Shown here piece after piece: positions 19,354-28,953 of a DNA stretch of 64,000 nucleotides. Each line of letters starts with the position of its first letter. The first letter of the stretch is position 1. The notes beneath the pieces are model-generated. The model saw nothing but the letters and a program-made list of their open reading frames with translations. It was not told where the DNA came from and ran no database searches. Where the stretch lies: contig NZ_JARWSK010000003.1 of the NCBI RefSeq assembly GCF_031081985.1, positions 400,839-464,838 on the forward strand, in the 5' to 3' direction. Origin of the DNA: Komagataeibacter xylinus. GTDB lineage: Bacteria > Pseudomonadota > Alphaproteobacteria > Acetobacterales > Acetobacteraceae. The position numbers were made by a program, and so were the translations under genes.

Positions 19354-20559
19354 TTGGAAGGATTTTTACACAAACCCGCATCCGACATAAGCGAGCCGCT
19401 GGCGCTGTACGTGCACTGGCCGTTCTGCCTGTCCAAATGCCCGTATTGCGACTTCAACAGCCATGTGCGCGATGAAATTCCCCGCGCCCGCTTTGGCGCA
19501 GCACTCAGGCGCGAACTCGCCCACGAAGCAGCCCTGATGGGTGAGGCGCCCGCCGAGCGCCCGACCATCAGTTCCATCTTTTTTGGCGGCGGCACGCCAT
19601 CGCTCATGGCGCCCGAGACGGTGGCAGGGCTGATTGCGGATGCCCGCGCTGCCTTCGGCTTTACCGACAGTGTGGAAATCACGCTCGAGGCCAACCCGAC
19701 GAGCGTGGAGACCGGGCTGCTGCGTGCCTTCCGCGAGGCCGGGGTCAACCGCATTTCAATGGGTATCCAGAGCCTTGATCCCGAGGCCCTGCGCTTTCTG
19801 GGCCGCGAGCATGACGCGCCGCAGGCCATTACAGCCCTCGAGACCGCGCGAAACCTGTTTGACCGCATCTCGTTCGACCTGATCTATGCCCGGCCGGGCC
19901 AGACCGAGGCCGCATGGCGGGCCGAGCTTGAAGCCGCCCTTGCGCTGGTGTCCGATCACCTGTCGCTCTACCAGCTCACCATCGAGCCGGGCACGAAATT
20001 CGAGGGGCTGTACCGCCAGGGCCGCTTCCGCCTGCCTGAAGGCGATGACGCGGCACGGCTGTATGAACTCACCGCCGAGGTGGCGGCACGGCACGGCCTG
20101 CAGGGCTACGAAATCTCGAACTATGCCCGCCCCGGTGCCGAGAGCCGCCATAACCTGACCTACTGGCGCTATGGCGACTATCTGGGAATCGGCCCCGGCG
20201 CGCATGGGCGGCTGACCCGCAACGGCGTAACCTGCGCCACCCGCCGCCACCGCGCGCCCGAGCCGTGGGCCGAGCGCGTGGAGCGCACGGGCACCGGCGC
20301 CCATCCTGACGTGCGGCTTGATAACCGCGACCGCGCGCGTGAAATGCTGCTGATGGGCCTGCGCCTGCGCGAGGGCATCGACACCGCCCGCTTTGCCCGG
20401 CGCACCGGCATGGCGGTGGTTGACGCGCTTGATGCCGACATCCTGAACATGGCGACCGATGAGGGCTACGTGGTGCTCGACCCTGTAGGCCAGCGCCTGC
20501 GCGCCACCGATGCGGGCCGCCTGCGGCTGGAAAGCCTGCTGGCCGCGCTGGTGCTTTGA
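19354..20559 (+). CDS. hemW: Heme chaperone HemW (radical SAM)
   Basis: A radical SAM protein related to coproporphyrinogen III oxidase but acting as a heme-delivery protein. The [4Fe-4S] motif is FCLSKCPYCDFN: C-x3-C-x2-C followed by Phe at the +2 position, where HemN has a fourth Cys, so HemW is preferred. GGGTPSL is the SAM-binding stretch. Start: TTG at 19354 has AAGGAG with a five-base spacer; the longer reading frame from 19306 is made from repeat sequence and is unlikely. 401 residues. The HemN C-terminal domain is present (GYEISNYARPG, MLLMGLRLREG). Confidence 0.9.
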   Translation: MEGFLHKPASDISEPLALYVHWPFCLSKCPYCDFNSHVRDEIPRARFGAALRRELAHEAALMGEAPAERPTISSIFFGGGTPSLMAPETVAGLIADARAAFGFTDSVEITLEANPTSVETGLLRAFREAGVNRISMGIQSLDPEALRFLGREHDAPQAITALETARNLFDRISFDLIYARPGQTEAAWRAELEAALALVSDHLSLYQLTIEPGTKFEGLYRQGRFRLPEGDDAARLYELTAEVAARHGLQGYEISNYARPGAESRHNLTYWRYGDYLGIGPGAHGRLTRNGVTCATRRHRAPEPWAERVERTGTGAHPDVRLDNRDRAREMLLMGLRLREGIDTARFARRTGMAVVDALDADILNMATDEGYVVLDPVGQRLRATDAGRLRLESLLAALVL

Positions 20560-20610
20560 GGCATTAGGCCATACGATAGGGCCATGCATTCAGGGCAGGG
20601 AGATTGCCGC

Positions 20611-21726
20611 GTGTTGTCATCCATCCTTTCGCGGTCCACCCGCCTCGCCGCCACCGCCGCGGCCCTTGCCTTCATGGCCACGCCCGCCATGGCAGCGCCC
20701 GCCACGGGCGGCCCGGAACTGGTCATCGAGGATAACGACTTCCTCGGCCCCGGCGGGTCGGACCAGCTTTCCACCATTCCGCTGCTGTTCAACCCCGATG
20801 TGCGCGTGCTGGGCTTTACGGTGGTCAGTGGCGACGGGTGGGAAAATGCGGAATCCGCCCATCTGCGCCGCCTGCTTGAAATCATTGGCAAGACCGACGT
20901 GCCGGTGGCCGATGGCGCGGTCTACCCGCTGGTCAACACCCGTGCCGAAATGCGCCTGCATGAGCAGCAATATGGTGCCATTCCGTGGAAAGGTGCGTGG
21001 GGCGGCCTTGGCTCCATCGATACCGCGCCCGACATGCAGCCCGCCATCGGCACCATGAAGGAAGGCGCACCCCATACGCCGCCTGCAAAACAGGGCGCCG
21101 TGCAGTTCCTGATCGAGCAGGTGCATGCCCACCCGCATGAAGTCACGATCGTGGCCGCAGGCCCGCTGACCAACATCGCCCTTGCCATCCGCGAAGACCC
21201 GAGTTTTGCCGAGACGGCGAAACAGCTCATCTTCATGGGCGGCATGCTTGATACCAGCATGATGTCGATTACCGGCAACGCGGATTTCGCCTCCGATTTC
21301 AACATGATCTTCGACCCCGAGGCCGCCCACATCACCCTGACCGCGCCGTGGAAGAAGATCACGGTGGTGGGCAGCGTGTCGAACGACCTCATGCTCTCAC
21401 GCGAGTATCTGGCCCAGATCACCAGTAAAAAAACACCGCTCACCGCCTATATCGGCAGCTATTACGATCCGCTGCCCATGTGGGATGAAATGACCACCGC
21501 CATTGCCGCCGACCCCACGCTGGTCACCGAAGCAGTCGATGCCCGCATGGATATCGACACCTCGCGCGGCCCGCATTATGGCCATGCCTTTGTGGTGCCC
21601 GAGGCACTCGCCCCCAAGGGCAGCCCCATGCGGGTGATGCATATCGTGCGCAGCATTGATGAAAAGCGCTTCCGCGAGACTTTCGCGCACGAGGCGCAGT
21701 CCGATCCTGCGGCCCCTGCGCGGTAA
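20611..21726 (+). CDS. Exported nucleoside hydrolase family protein
   Basis: An inosine-uridine hydrolase-fold protein with a Sec signal peptide (LSRSTRLAATAAALAF, cleavage near AMAAP). The usual N-terminal DTDPGxDD calcium-binding motif is replaced by EDNDFLGPGGSD, a pattern I associate with periplasmic members. Later landmarks are kept: AAGPLTNIALAIRE, IFMGGML, and NADFASDFNMIFDPEAA, the family NxxxDPEA block. The GTG at 20611 is preferred (GGGAG eight bases upstream); ATG 20584 is in frame. It probably salvages ribosides in the periplasm; substrate untested. Confidence 0.82.
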   Translation: MLSSILSRSTRLAATAAALAFMATPAMAAPATGGPELVIEDNDFLGPGGSDQLSTIPLLFNPDVRVLGFTVVSGDGWENAESAHLRRLLEIIGKTDVPVADGAVYPLVNTRAEMRLHEQQYGAIPWKGAWGGLGSIDTAPDMQPAIGTMKEGAPHTPPAKQGAVQFLIEQVHAHPHEVTIVAAGPLTNIALAIREDPSFAETAKQLIFMGGMLDTSMMSITGNADFASDFNMIFDPEAAHITLTAPWKKITVVGSVSNDLMLSREYLAQITSKKTPLTAYIGSYYDPLPMWDEMTTAIAADPTLVTEAVDARMDIDTSRGPHYGHAFVVPEALAPKGSPMRVMHIVRSIDEKRFRETFAHEAQSDPAAPAR

Positions 21727-21735
21727 GGGGCGGGC

Positions 21736-22179
21736 ATGCTGCATATGGTCAAGCTGGCGGTTGGCGTGCATTCCCTTGAGGAACTCGCCGCCCGCCAGTC
21801 GCTACAGATCCCGCCAGCGGATGACCTTGATGGCACCAGCGCCTCGGGGCAGCCATGGTTCCGCACGCGTATGTATCCACGCCGGGCGGCGGAAATACTT
21901 GATGGCGGGTCGATCTACCGCGTGATTGCCGGGCGCATCCTGTGCCGCCAACGCATTACCGCCATCGAACCCGACACGCGCGATGATGGCGTGGCCTGCG
22001 CGCGGGTGGTCATGGCGCCCGAGATCATTCCCGTCAGCCCGCGTGCCATGCGCGCCTTTCAGGGCTGGCGCTACCTCAAGCCCGCAGACGCGCCACCCGA
22101 CCTTCTGGCAAACAGCCATGCGGGCGACATCCTGCCCGAAGCCCTACGCAACGAACTGGCGGAACTGTGCCTGATCTGA
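21736..22179 (+). CDS. DUF1489 family protein
   Basis: A 147-residue cytosolic protein of the alphaproteobacterial DUF1489 family; function unknown. Typical features are the early KLAVGVHSLEELAARQ, the basic centre TRMYPRRAAEIL, GGSIYRVIAGRILCRQRI, and the closing block FQGWRYLKPADAPPDL. It begins nine bases after the nucleoside hydrolase stop and is followed by the SLT lipoprotein, so all three are probably one transcript. Confidence 0.85.
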   Translation: MLHMVKLAVGVHSLEELAARQSLQIPPADDLDGTSASGQPWFRTRMYPRRAAEILDGGSIYRVIAGRILCRQRITAIEPDTRDDGVACARVVMAPEIIPVSPRAMRAFQGWRYLKPADAPPDLLANSHAGDILPEALRNELAELCLI

Positions 22180-22211
22180 ACATGCTCCCTGCACCTCCCT
22201 CCCTGCGGGAC

Positions 22212-23273
22212 ATGACGCGCCTGTTTGTGCTCGCCATTGCAGGCCTCGGGCTTGCCGCCTGCGCCACGTCACCGGGTGGCGGCGGCAGCCACACCCGTGC
22301 CAGCTACAACAGTTACTACAAGGGCAAGGCCGCCTATCGCCCGCCAGGTCCTGCGACCGACCCGTGGCAACCCTATATTGCCGATGCCTCCAGCCGTTTT
22401 GCCGTGCCGCAGGAATGGATTCGCGCCGTGATCCAGAAGGAATCGGGCGGGCATGAATATATCGATGGTCACCTCACGCGCTCGGCCAGCGGGGCGATCG
22501 GGCTGATGCAGCTCATGCCCCCCACCTATGCCGAGATGGAGCGGCGCAACCACCTCGGCTCCGACCCGTATGACCCGCACAACAACATCCTCGCGGGCAC
22601 GGCCTATATCCGCATCCTGTACGGGCTGTATGGCGCGCCCGGCTTCCTTGCCGCCTATAACGCAGGCACGGAACGGCTGAACGATTACCTTGAAAAAGGC
22701 CGCCCGCTGCCCAGCCAGACGGTTCGCTACCTACGCATCATCACCCCCAATCTTGGCAATGAAGTGGCACTGAGCGGACCGCTGGCGGTTTATGGGTCTT
22801 CCAGCCAGCGGGTAACGTCCACGCCCGCGCCGCTGGGCAATGGCGGCACGCTCCAGCCCGACCACACCTATGTGCAGTACGCGACCCTTAACCCGCCCGC
22901 TCCCGTGCAGCACCGCACTGCCTGCGTGCATGACGCCAACCTCGCCTATGACCCCACAAGTGCCGCCTGCCACACCGATGCCCGCACGGCTGCTGCCGCG
23001 GCACCCAGTGCTGGTGCCGGATATGGGGCATGGATGGTGCAGGTTGGCGCGTTTTCAGCGGAGGGGCAGGCCCGCTTTGCCAACTCCATGGCGCGGCAGG
23101 GTGATTTTGCGGCCCTGCAGGGCGCGCGCAGCCTGGTCATTCCGGTCAGGCGGCCTGCGGGCGTGATCTATCGCGCCCGCCTCGCCGGGCTTTCGCAATC
23201 CGCCGCGACACGGGCCTGCGCCACGCTGAAGGACCAGGGCCTGCCCTGCACCGTCATCCGGCCCGGAGAGTAA
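22212..23273 (+). CDS. Lipoprotein lytic transglycosylase with SPOR domain
   Basis: A 353-residue envelope lipoprotein. The N-terminus MTRLFVLAIAGLGLAAC has a lipobox (LAAC). A lytic transglycosylase SLT domain follows: IRAVIQKESGGHE with the catalytic Glu, SGAIGLMQLMPPTY, and FLAAYNAG. The C-terminal 75 residues form a SPOR domain (MVQVGAFSAEGQARF) that binds denuded septal peptidoglycan. It probably trims glycan strands during division or growth. The frame opens at 22167 inside DUF1489; the ATG at 22212 is used because it starts the lipoprotein signal directly. Confidence 0.9.
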   Translation: MTRLFVLAIAGLGLAACATSPGGGGSHTRASYNSYYKGKAAYRPPGPATDPWQPYIADASSRFAVPQEWIRAVIQKESGGHEYIDGHLTRSASGAIGLMQLMPPTYAEMERRNHLGSDPYDPHNNILAGTAYIRILYGLYGAPGFLAAYNAGTERLNDYLEKGRPLPSQTVRYLRIITPNLGNEVALSGPLAVYGSSSQRVTSTPAPLGNGGTLQPDHTYVQYATLNPPAPVQHRTACVHDANLAYDPTSAACHTDARTAAAAAPSAGAGYGAWMVQVGAFSAEGQARFANSMARQGDFAALQGARSLVIPVRRPAGVIYRARLAGLSQSAATRACATLKDQGLPCTVIRPGE

Positions 23274-23399
23274 GAGACTGTTTGAAAACAGTTCATTGAT
23301 AAAAAACCACACAAGTTCCCGGACGCCGCCTTTTTTCAAAAAGGTGGCGTTCTTCAAAGCTTTTTGAAAAAAGCTTCACCAAAAACGTCCAACAGTCTC
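23274..23399. repeat. Palindromic repeat, extended copy D with terminal inverted repeats
   Basis: It starts directly after the TAA of the SLT gene and spans 126 bases. The ends are a perfect 9-base inverted repeat, GAGACTGTT and AACAGTCTC. Inside the left end is a hairpin ACTGTTTGAAAACAGT, then the common core with the GACGCCGCCTTTT/AAAAGGTGGCGTTC and AAAGCTTTTTG/AAAAAAGCTT hairpins and CACCAAAAACG. It lies between convergent genes. No target-site duplication is obvious. Confidence 0.85.
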
Positions 23400-23424
23400 A
23401 CAAGAAACCTTTATCCGTTACCGC

Positions 23425-25461
23425 TCATTCAGCGATCACGACCGGGGCGGGCTGGTTTTCCAGCGTGGCGGGCACGTGCAGCGCGGGCAGGTGCAGTGTT
23501 GCATGCCGCACCAGCATGACCGATGAAAACCCGAGCGAGAGCGTATAATCGCCTGCCGCCACGGCCCAGTTGCCAGCCGCATTGTTCCACTGCCCCACCA
23601 GCCGCAGGCTGACGGGCACGCTCAGCCGCACCGGGTGCCCCGGCGCCACCATGACGCTGCGCCACGCGGCCAGCCTGCGCGGATTGCCCGACAGGTCGGG
23701 CGGGGTTTCGACATAAAGCTGGGGTACGGCCCGCACCACCGCCGTGCCGGGATTGGAGAGCGTGAAGCTGGCATTGAGGTGATTGCCCTCACGCGCCACG
23801 CGCAGTTCGCTCGGCACCAGCCGCCCGCGGGCCGACAGCCCGTAGCCAAACGGAAATAACGGCACGACATGCGCGCGCTCGAACGCGCGGTAATTCGCAT
23901 CGACCATGCCCGGCGGGTAAAGCCCGCCCGTCAATGTCACCGGCAGATGACCCGAGAAATCCTGCTGCCCCGACAAAAGCGCCGACAGGGGCTGCGCATA
24001 TTCATCACGCCATGCCCAGCCCTGCACCACGCTATCGACCGCATCAAGCCAGGGCATCTGCCGGTCGGGGTCATCGGCGGTCAGCACCACGGCCACGTGG
24101 CCGCCAAGCTCGGCCAGGGTGGTAATCATCTGGTTGTCGTCATTGCTGGCGCTGAGCACCAGCGTACGGGCCGCCTGCGCGCAGGCGGGCGGCAGGGTGC
24201 CCGTCGCCCCCGCGCCATCAGGCGCGGTGAGCACCGTCACGTTCAGCCCGGCATGGCGCAGCCCTTCGGCCAGCAGGTCGGCAGGCCCCCGCATGGCCGG
24301 GTGCACCAGCACCAGCACCGGGCCAAGGGCAGGATCAAGGGGCAGGACGCGATTCTCGTTTTGCAGCAGCACCGCACCCTCGGCCTCCACGTCCCCCACC
24401 AGCGTATCAACGGGCGGGGGCTGCACGCCGGTGCGGGCGGCAGCGAAAGGCGGCGGGTGGTCAAGGCTGCCCGCCATGTAGAACGAGGCCAGGATATGCG
24501 TGACCATGGCCTGCACCTGCGCGGGCTTTATGTGCCCATCGCGCACGGCCTCGCGCAGCATCTCGCCCAGCACGTCGGGCCTGCCGGGGCTGACCTGCTC
24601 CATGTCCACCCCGGTCGCGACGGCATCGATCGCGGGCGCGCCATCCGTGCCATGCGCACCACCTGCGGGCATGGCCCCGCCCGGCACGGCCATGATCATG
24701 CCGGAAAAATGCCACGCCTCGCGCACCATGGCCTCAAGCCCCGTAACCGCAGCACAGGGGGCCATGCCGCCGCACAGCATCGCGCCGCCATGCGCCACCT
24801 CCAGCGCCATGGCCACGCCCAGCAGGCTGTGGGCCGCAAGATCGGAAGCCTTGACCGGCGCGCCGCGCTCGGGGGCCGCGCCATCGGCGCGCACCTGCTC
24901 CTCACGCACGACCGAGCCAAAAACCGGCAGCACATGGCCCGATAGCAGCCCCGCGCCGATCATGCCCGCCATGCTGCCCGCCAGCACCTGGTCCTCCCCG
25001 CCCTGCAACCGGCCCGAGGGCAGCGTGTCCACGCCCCCCACGCGCAGCACCGCGCGGCCATGCAGCCATTCCGCCCGGGCGCGGGCCACGCCTGCGCGGC
25101 GGGCCAGATCGGGGTCCCATGTCGCGGCCAGCGCCAGCCATGGCAGCATGGGCCGGGGCGGGCCATCGCCGGGTTGCACGGGGGTGGCGAAGGTGGGCAT
25201 GCGCAGCACCGGCAGCCCCAGCCGGGGCACGCCCGGCCAGGCCAGCAGGCCGGGGGCGCCCTCGCCCCCGTCGGTTGCCGGAGCGGGGCGGGCCTGGAGC
25301 ACGGCCTGCTGCTCGGCAGGTTGCAGGCGGGCGGCCATCTCCGCCGCCCGCGTGCCAGCCGGGCTTGCGGCGAGCGCAACCGCCGCATGCGCCGGAGCGG
25401 CAAAGGACAGACCCGCCATGAGCAGGAAGGCAACAGACCCTGTAAGCGCGTGTTTCATCAT
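23425..25461 (-). CDS. GH3 beta-glucosidase-like protein, probable pseudoenzyme
   Basis: A 678-residue exported protein with GH3 layout: signal peptide (MMKHALTGSVAFLLMAGLSF, cleavage near AHA), a barrel domain, then the alpha/beta sandwich (AVLLQNENRVLPLD) and a C-terminal fibronectin-type domain (FPFGYGLS, then ELRV). Two active-site signatures are missing. Where GH3 enzymes read (V/M)SDW with the nucleophile Asp, this one reads SGMIMAVPGG. The usual KHF motif is replaced by HVLPVFGS. It is therefore probably inactive as a glucosidase and may bind glycans. The MM start at 25461/25458 is preferred; the frame opens at 25599. Confidence 0.78.
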   Translation of the reverse strand: MMKHALTGSVAFLLMAGLSFAAPAHAAVALAASPAGTRAAEMAARLQPAEQQAVLQARPAPATDGGEGAPGLLAWPGVPRLGLPVLRMPTFATPVQPGDGPPRPMLPWLALAATWDPDLARRAGVARARAEWLHGRAVLRVGGVDTLPSGRLQGGEDQVLAGSMAGMIGAGLLSGHVLPVFGSVVREEQVRADGAAPERGAPVKASDLAAHSLLGVAMALEVAHGGAMLCGGMAPCAAVTGLEAMVREAWHFSGMIMAVPGGAMPAGGAHGTDGAPAIDAVATGVDMEQVSPGRPDVLGEMLREAVRDGHIKPAQVQAMVTHILASFYMAGSLDHPPPFAAARTGVQPPPVDTLVGDVEAEGAVLLQNENRVLPLDPALGPVLVLVHPAMRGPADLLAEGLRHAGLNVTVLTAPDGAGATGTLPPACAQAARTLVLSASNDDNQMITTLAELGGHVAVVLTADDPDRQMPWLDAVDSVVQGWAWRDEYAQPLSALLSGQQDFSGHLPVTLTGGLYPPGMVDANYRAFERAHVVPLFPFGYGLSARGRLVPSELRVAREGNHLNASFTLSNPGTAVVRAVPQLYVETPPDLSGNPRRLAAWRSVMVAPGHPVRLSVPVSLRLVGQWNNAAGNWAVAAGDYTLSLGFSSVMLVRHATLHLPALHVPATLENQPAPVVIAE

Positions 25462-25685
25462 GTTCCGCAGCAGTTGGCGTGTATGCCCATTTTTGCGCTT
25501 CAATGGCCCGATTGTCACGCAGGGCACGGTAAAGTGCCCATGCGACTTGGCGTGGCAGGCGCGGCAGGATATGAAGAAGAATAACGCGACAGGCCGCAAC
25601 GCCCCTGCCCGGCATGCCCGCCGGTGTCCGGGCGCGTGGCCGGATCACCACATGCGGGGCCATCCCCGGCGTCCACAGAGGCATC

Positions 25686-26219
25686 ATGACCCTTCGCCCG
25701 TTCCATCCTGCTCCCTCTGCCGCCCCCTCGGGCCGTGCCCTGCTGCCACGCGCCGCATTCCCCGCCCTGCTTGCCGCCAGCCTGCTGGCCGCCTGCGGCA
25801 GCGCGCCGCAGCACGACAAAAGCGGGCTGGCCGTGCCCCAGAACCGCCTGCTCAAGGAAGATCGTGGCGCCAATGGCGGCTCCACGCCGCTGGAAAGCAA
25901 CGGGGTCAACGCCTTTTTGTGGCGTGGCGCGCTTGATACGCTGTCCTTCATGCCGTTTGTCTCGGCCGATGCCGTAGCGGGCGTGATCCTGACGGACTGG
26001 TACACGCCGCCCGCCACCAAGGATGAACGCTTCAAGATCACCTGCTTCATCCTCTCGCGCAGCCTGCGCTCGGATGCGGTGCGCGTGTCGGTGTTCCGCC
26101 AGGCCTATGAGGAAGGGCAGTGGGTCGATACCCCCGTTGCCGCCAATACCGTGTCCGACATCACGGCCCGCATCCTGACCCGCGCGCGCCAGCTCCGCAC
26201 CGATAGCGGCCAGCACTAG
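25686..26219 (+). CDS. DUF3576 lipoprotein
   Basis: A 177-residue alphaproteobacterial lipoprotein of unknown function. The signal ends in the lipobox LLAAC. The DUF3576 core is [17 protein letters not shown], then the [14 protein letters not shown] block and [11 protein letters not shown]. The ATG at 25686 has an AGAGG a few bases upstream. It is divergent from the GH3-like gene and lies about 100 bases before leuS, an association common in this class. Confidence 0.87.
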   Translation: MTLRPFHPAPSAAPSGRALLPRAAFPALLAASLLAACGSAPQHDKSGLAVPQNRLLKEDRGANGGSTPLESNGVNAFLWRGALDTLSFMPFVSADAVAGVILTDWYTPPATKDERFKITCFILSRSLRSDAVRVSVFRQAYEEGQWVDTPVAANTVSDITARILTRARQLRTDSGQH

Positions 26220-26317
26220 GCCCCACGCCCCGCATCAGTCCCGGCCGGGTCGCGCGCTGCCCGGCCCTTTCCGGCGGGCGCATGCCGCCTGCCCTCCGCA
26301 TACCGAACCAGAAGAAG

Positions 26318-28951
26318 ATGACCGAAACCAGCACCCCTGCCGAAAACGCCACCCCCGCCTATGATTTCCACACGGCCGAGCCGCAGTGGCAGGAACGCTG
26401 GGCGGCCTCGGGCATCTTCGACGTGCCGGACGTGCCCCCCGCCGACCGGCCCAAATACTATGTGCTGGAGATGTTCCCCTACCCGTCGGGGCAGTTGCAC
26501 ATGGGTCATGTGCGCAACTACACGCTCGGCGACGTGGTGGCGCGCTACAAGCGCGCGCGCGGCTTCAGCGTGCTGCACCCGATGGGGTGGGACGCCTTCG
26601 GCCTGCCCGCCGAGAACGCGGCACGCGAGCGCGGCGTGCATCCGGGCCAGTGGACGATGGACAACATCGCCGCCATGCGCGCCACCCTCAAGCGCCTTGG
26701 CTTTTCCTTCAACTGGGACCGCGAGATCGCGACCTGCCTGCCCGAATATTATGGCAAGCAGCAGAAGCTGTTCCTTGACATGCTCAGGGGCGGGCTGGTC
26801 GAGCGGCGCGAAAGCTGGGTCAACTGGGACCCCGTGGACAACACCGTACTGGCGAACGAGCAGGTGGTGGACGGGCGTGGCTGGCGTTCGGGCGCGCTGA
26901 TCGAGCAGAAGAAGCTGTCGCAGTGGTTCCTGAAAATCACGAAATTCGCCCCGCAACTGCTTGATGGCCTGTCCACCCTGCCACGCTGGCCCGAGCGCGT
27001 GCGCACCATGCAGGAACGCTGGATCGGCCGCTCGGAAGGGGCCAAGGTCCGCTTCGGCCTGCACGAGCCGCCCACGGGCTTCGATACAGACCTTGATTCG
27101 GTCGAGGTCTTCACCACCCGCCCCGACACGCTGTTTGGCATGTCCTTCCTGGCCATTGCCGCCGACCACCCGCTGGCAGCCAAGGTGGCCGTGGGCAATG
27201 CGAAGGCGCAGGAATTCATTGCCGAATGCCAGCGCCTTGGCACATCGGAAGAGGCCATCGAAACCGCCGAGAAGCGCGGCTTCGACACCGGGCTGCGCGT
27301 CAGCCACCCGTTCATGCCCGACAAGTCCTTCCCGGTCTGGATCGCGAATTTCGTACTGATGGATTACGGCACGGGTGCGGTGTTCGGCTGCCCCTGTGGC
27401 GACCAGCGCGACCTTGACTTCGCGCGCAAATACAACCTGCCCGTCACCCCGGTCATCCTGCCGCCAGGTGCCGAGGCCGGCACGTTCACCATGACCGACA
27501 AGGCCTGTGATGGCCACGGCACGCTGTTCAACTCCGGCTTCCTTGACGGGCTGGACACGGATGCGGCCAAAAAGGAGGCCATCACCCGGCTCGAGGGCAT
27601 GGGCGTGGGCCAGGGCGTGGTCAACTGGCGGCTGCGCGACTGGGGCATTTCGCGCCAGCGCTACTGGGGCTGCCCGATTCCCGTCATCCACTGCACCGAT
27701 TGCGGCGCGCAGCCCGTGCCTGATGACCAGCTACCCGTAAAGCTGCCCGAGGATGTGACCTTCGACCGCCCCGGCAACCCGCTGGAACATCACCCCACCT
27801 GGAAGCACGTGGCCTGCCCCAACTGCGGCAAGCCCGCCCTGCGCGAGACCGATACCTGCGACACGTTTGTGGACAGCTCATGGTATTTCGCCCGCTTTAC
27901 GGCACCGCACGCACCAACGCCCACCGTGCCCGCTGCCGCCGATGGCTGGTTGCCGGTGGACCAGTATATCGGCGGCATCGAGCATGCGATCCTGCACCTG
28001 CTCTATGCCCGCTTCTTTACCCGCTCCATGCACGAGACCGGGCACCTGCATGTGGATGAGCCGTTCAACGGGCTGTTCACGCAGGGCATGGTCAACCACG
28101 AGAGCTACCGCGACGCGGATGGCAACTGGCTCTACCCCGAGGAAGTCGAGCGCCGCGCGGACAGCGCCGTGCGCCGCGACAACGGCGCGCCGGTCACGAT
28201 TGGCCGCGTGGAGAAGATGTCCAAGTCCAAGCGCAATACGGTGGCACCCGTGGCCATCATCGAGCGGTTTGGCGCGGATACGGCGCGGTGGTTCGTGCTG
28301 TCGGACAGCCCGCCCGAGCGCGACATGGAATGGACGGAATCGGGTGTCGCGGCCTCCGCGCGCTTCCTGCAGCGCCTGTTCCGCCTTGCGCGCGCCGTGG
28401 CCGAACAGACCCCGGCAGATGCGCCCTGCCCCGCCACCCTTTCACGTGCGGCTGACGGGCTGCGCCGCGCCACACACCGCGCCATCGCCGCCGTGACCGA
28501 GGCGCTCGAAGGCTTCAGCGCCAACGTGGCCGTCGCCCGCCTGCATGAACTGACCTCCGCCCTGGCCGAGGCCGAGAAGGCGGCAGGCGATGAGGGCATG
28601 GCCTTTGCCCGCCGCGAGGCCGCCACCATGCTGGCCCTGCTCGCCGCCCCCATGGTGCCCCACCAGGCGGAAGCGATGATGGCGCTGCTTGAACCCGGCG
28701 GCAGGCCTGTGGTTGAACGCGCCTGGCCCACCGCCATCGCGGACCTGCTCAAGGCCAGCGAGCTGACCATTGCGGTGCAGATCATGGGCAAGCTGCGCGG
28801 CACCATTGCCGTGGCCCCTGACACGCCCGCGGACAAGGTGATCGCCCTGGCTGAAGCCGAGCCGAACGTGGCCCGCCTGCTTGAGGGGGCGCGGATCGTC
28901 AAGCGCATCCATGTGCCCGGCCGCATCGTCAATTTCGTGGTTGCGAAATAG
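26318..28951 (+). CDS. leuS: Leucyl-tRNA synthetase
   Basis: Charges tRNA-Leu. Class I motifs: HMGH in [17 protein letters not shown] and KMSKS in [11 protein letters not shown]. The large CP1 editing insertion is present between ([14 protein letters not shown], the threonine-rich editing site). The C-terminal anticodon and tail domains are complete. 877 residues from ATG 26318 ([17 protein letters not shown]); an in-frame ATG at 26282 would add twelve. lptE follows two bases after the stop. Confidence 0.96.
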   Translation: MTETSTPAENATPAYDFHTAEPQWQERWAASGIFDVPDVPPADRPKYYVLEMFPYPSGQLHMGHVRNYTLGDVVARYKRARGFSVLHPMGWDAFGLPAENAARERGVHPGQWTMDNIAAMRATLKRLGFSFNWDREIATCLPEYYGKQQKLFLDMLRGGLVERRESWVNWDPVDNTVLANEQVVDGRGWRSGALIEQKKLSQWFLKITKFAPQLLDGLSTLPRWPERVRTMQERWIGRSEGAKVRFGLHEPPTGFDTDLDSVEVFTTRPDTLFGMSFLAIAADHPLAAKVAVGNAKAQEFIAECQRLGTSEEAIETAEKRGFDTGLRVSHPFMPDKSFPVWIANFVLMDYGTGAVFGCPCGDQRDLDFARKYNLPVTPVILPPGAEAGTFTMTDKACDGHGTLFNSGFLDGLDTDAAKKEAITRLEGMGVGQGVVNWRLRDWGISRQRYWGCPIPVIHCTDCGAQPVPDDQLPVKLPEDVTFDRPGNPLEHHPTWKHVACPNCGKPALRETDTCDTFVDSSWYFARFTAPHAPTPTVPAAADGWLPVDQYIGGIEHAILHLLYARFFTRSMHETGHLHVDEPFNGLFTQGMVNHESYRDADGNWLYPEEVERRADSAVRRDNGAPVTIGRVEKMSKSKRNTVAPVAIIERFGADTARWFVLSDSPPERDMEWTESGVAASARFLQRLFRLARAVAEQTPADAPCPATLSRAADGLRRATHRAIAAVTEALEGFSANVAVARLHELTSALAEAEKAAGDEGMAFARREAATMLALLAAPMVPHQAEAMMALLEPGGRPVVERAWPTAIADLLKASELTIAVQIMGKLRGTIAVAPDTPADKVIALAEAEPNVARLLEGARIVKRIHVPGRIVNFVVAK

Positions 28952-28953
28952 AC

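Noticed and set aside
24500..25936. Long open frames opposite the GH3-like gene, up to 478 codons
   Set aside because: They have Arg/Ser/Pro-rich composition typical of antisense frames in high-GC DNA and no recognisable motifs.
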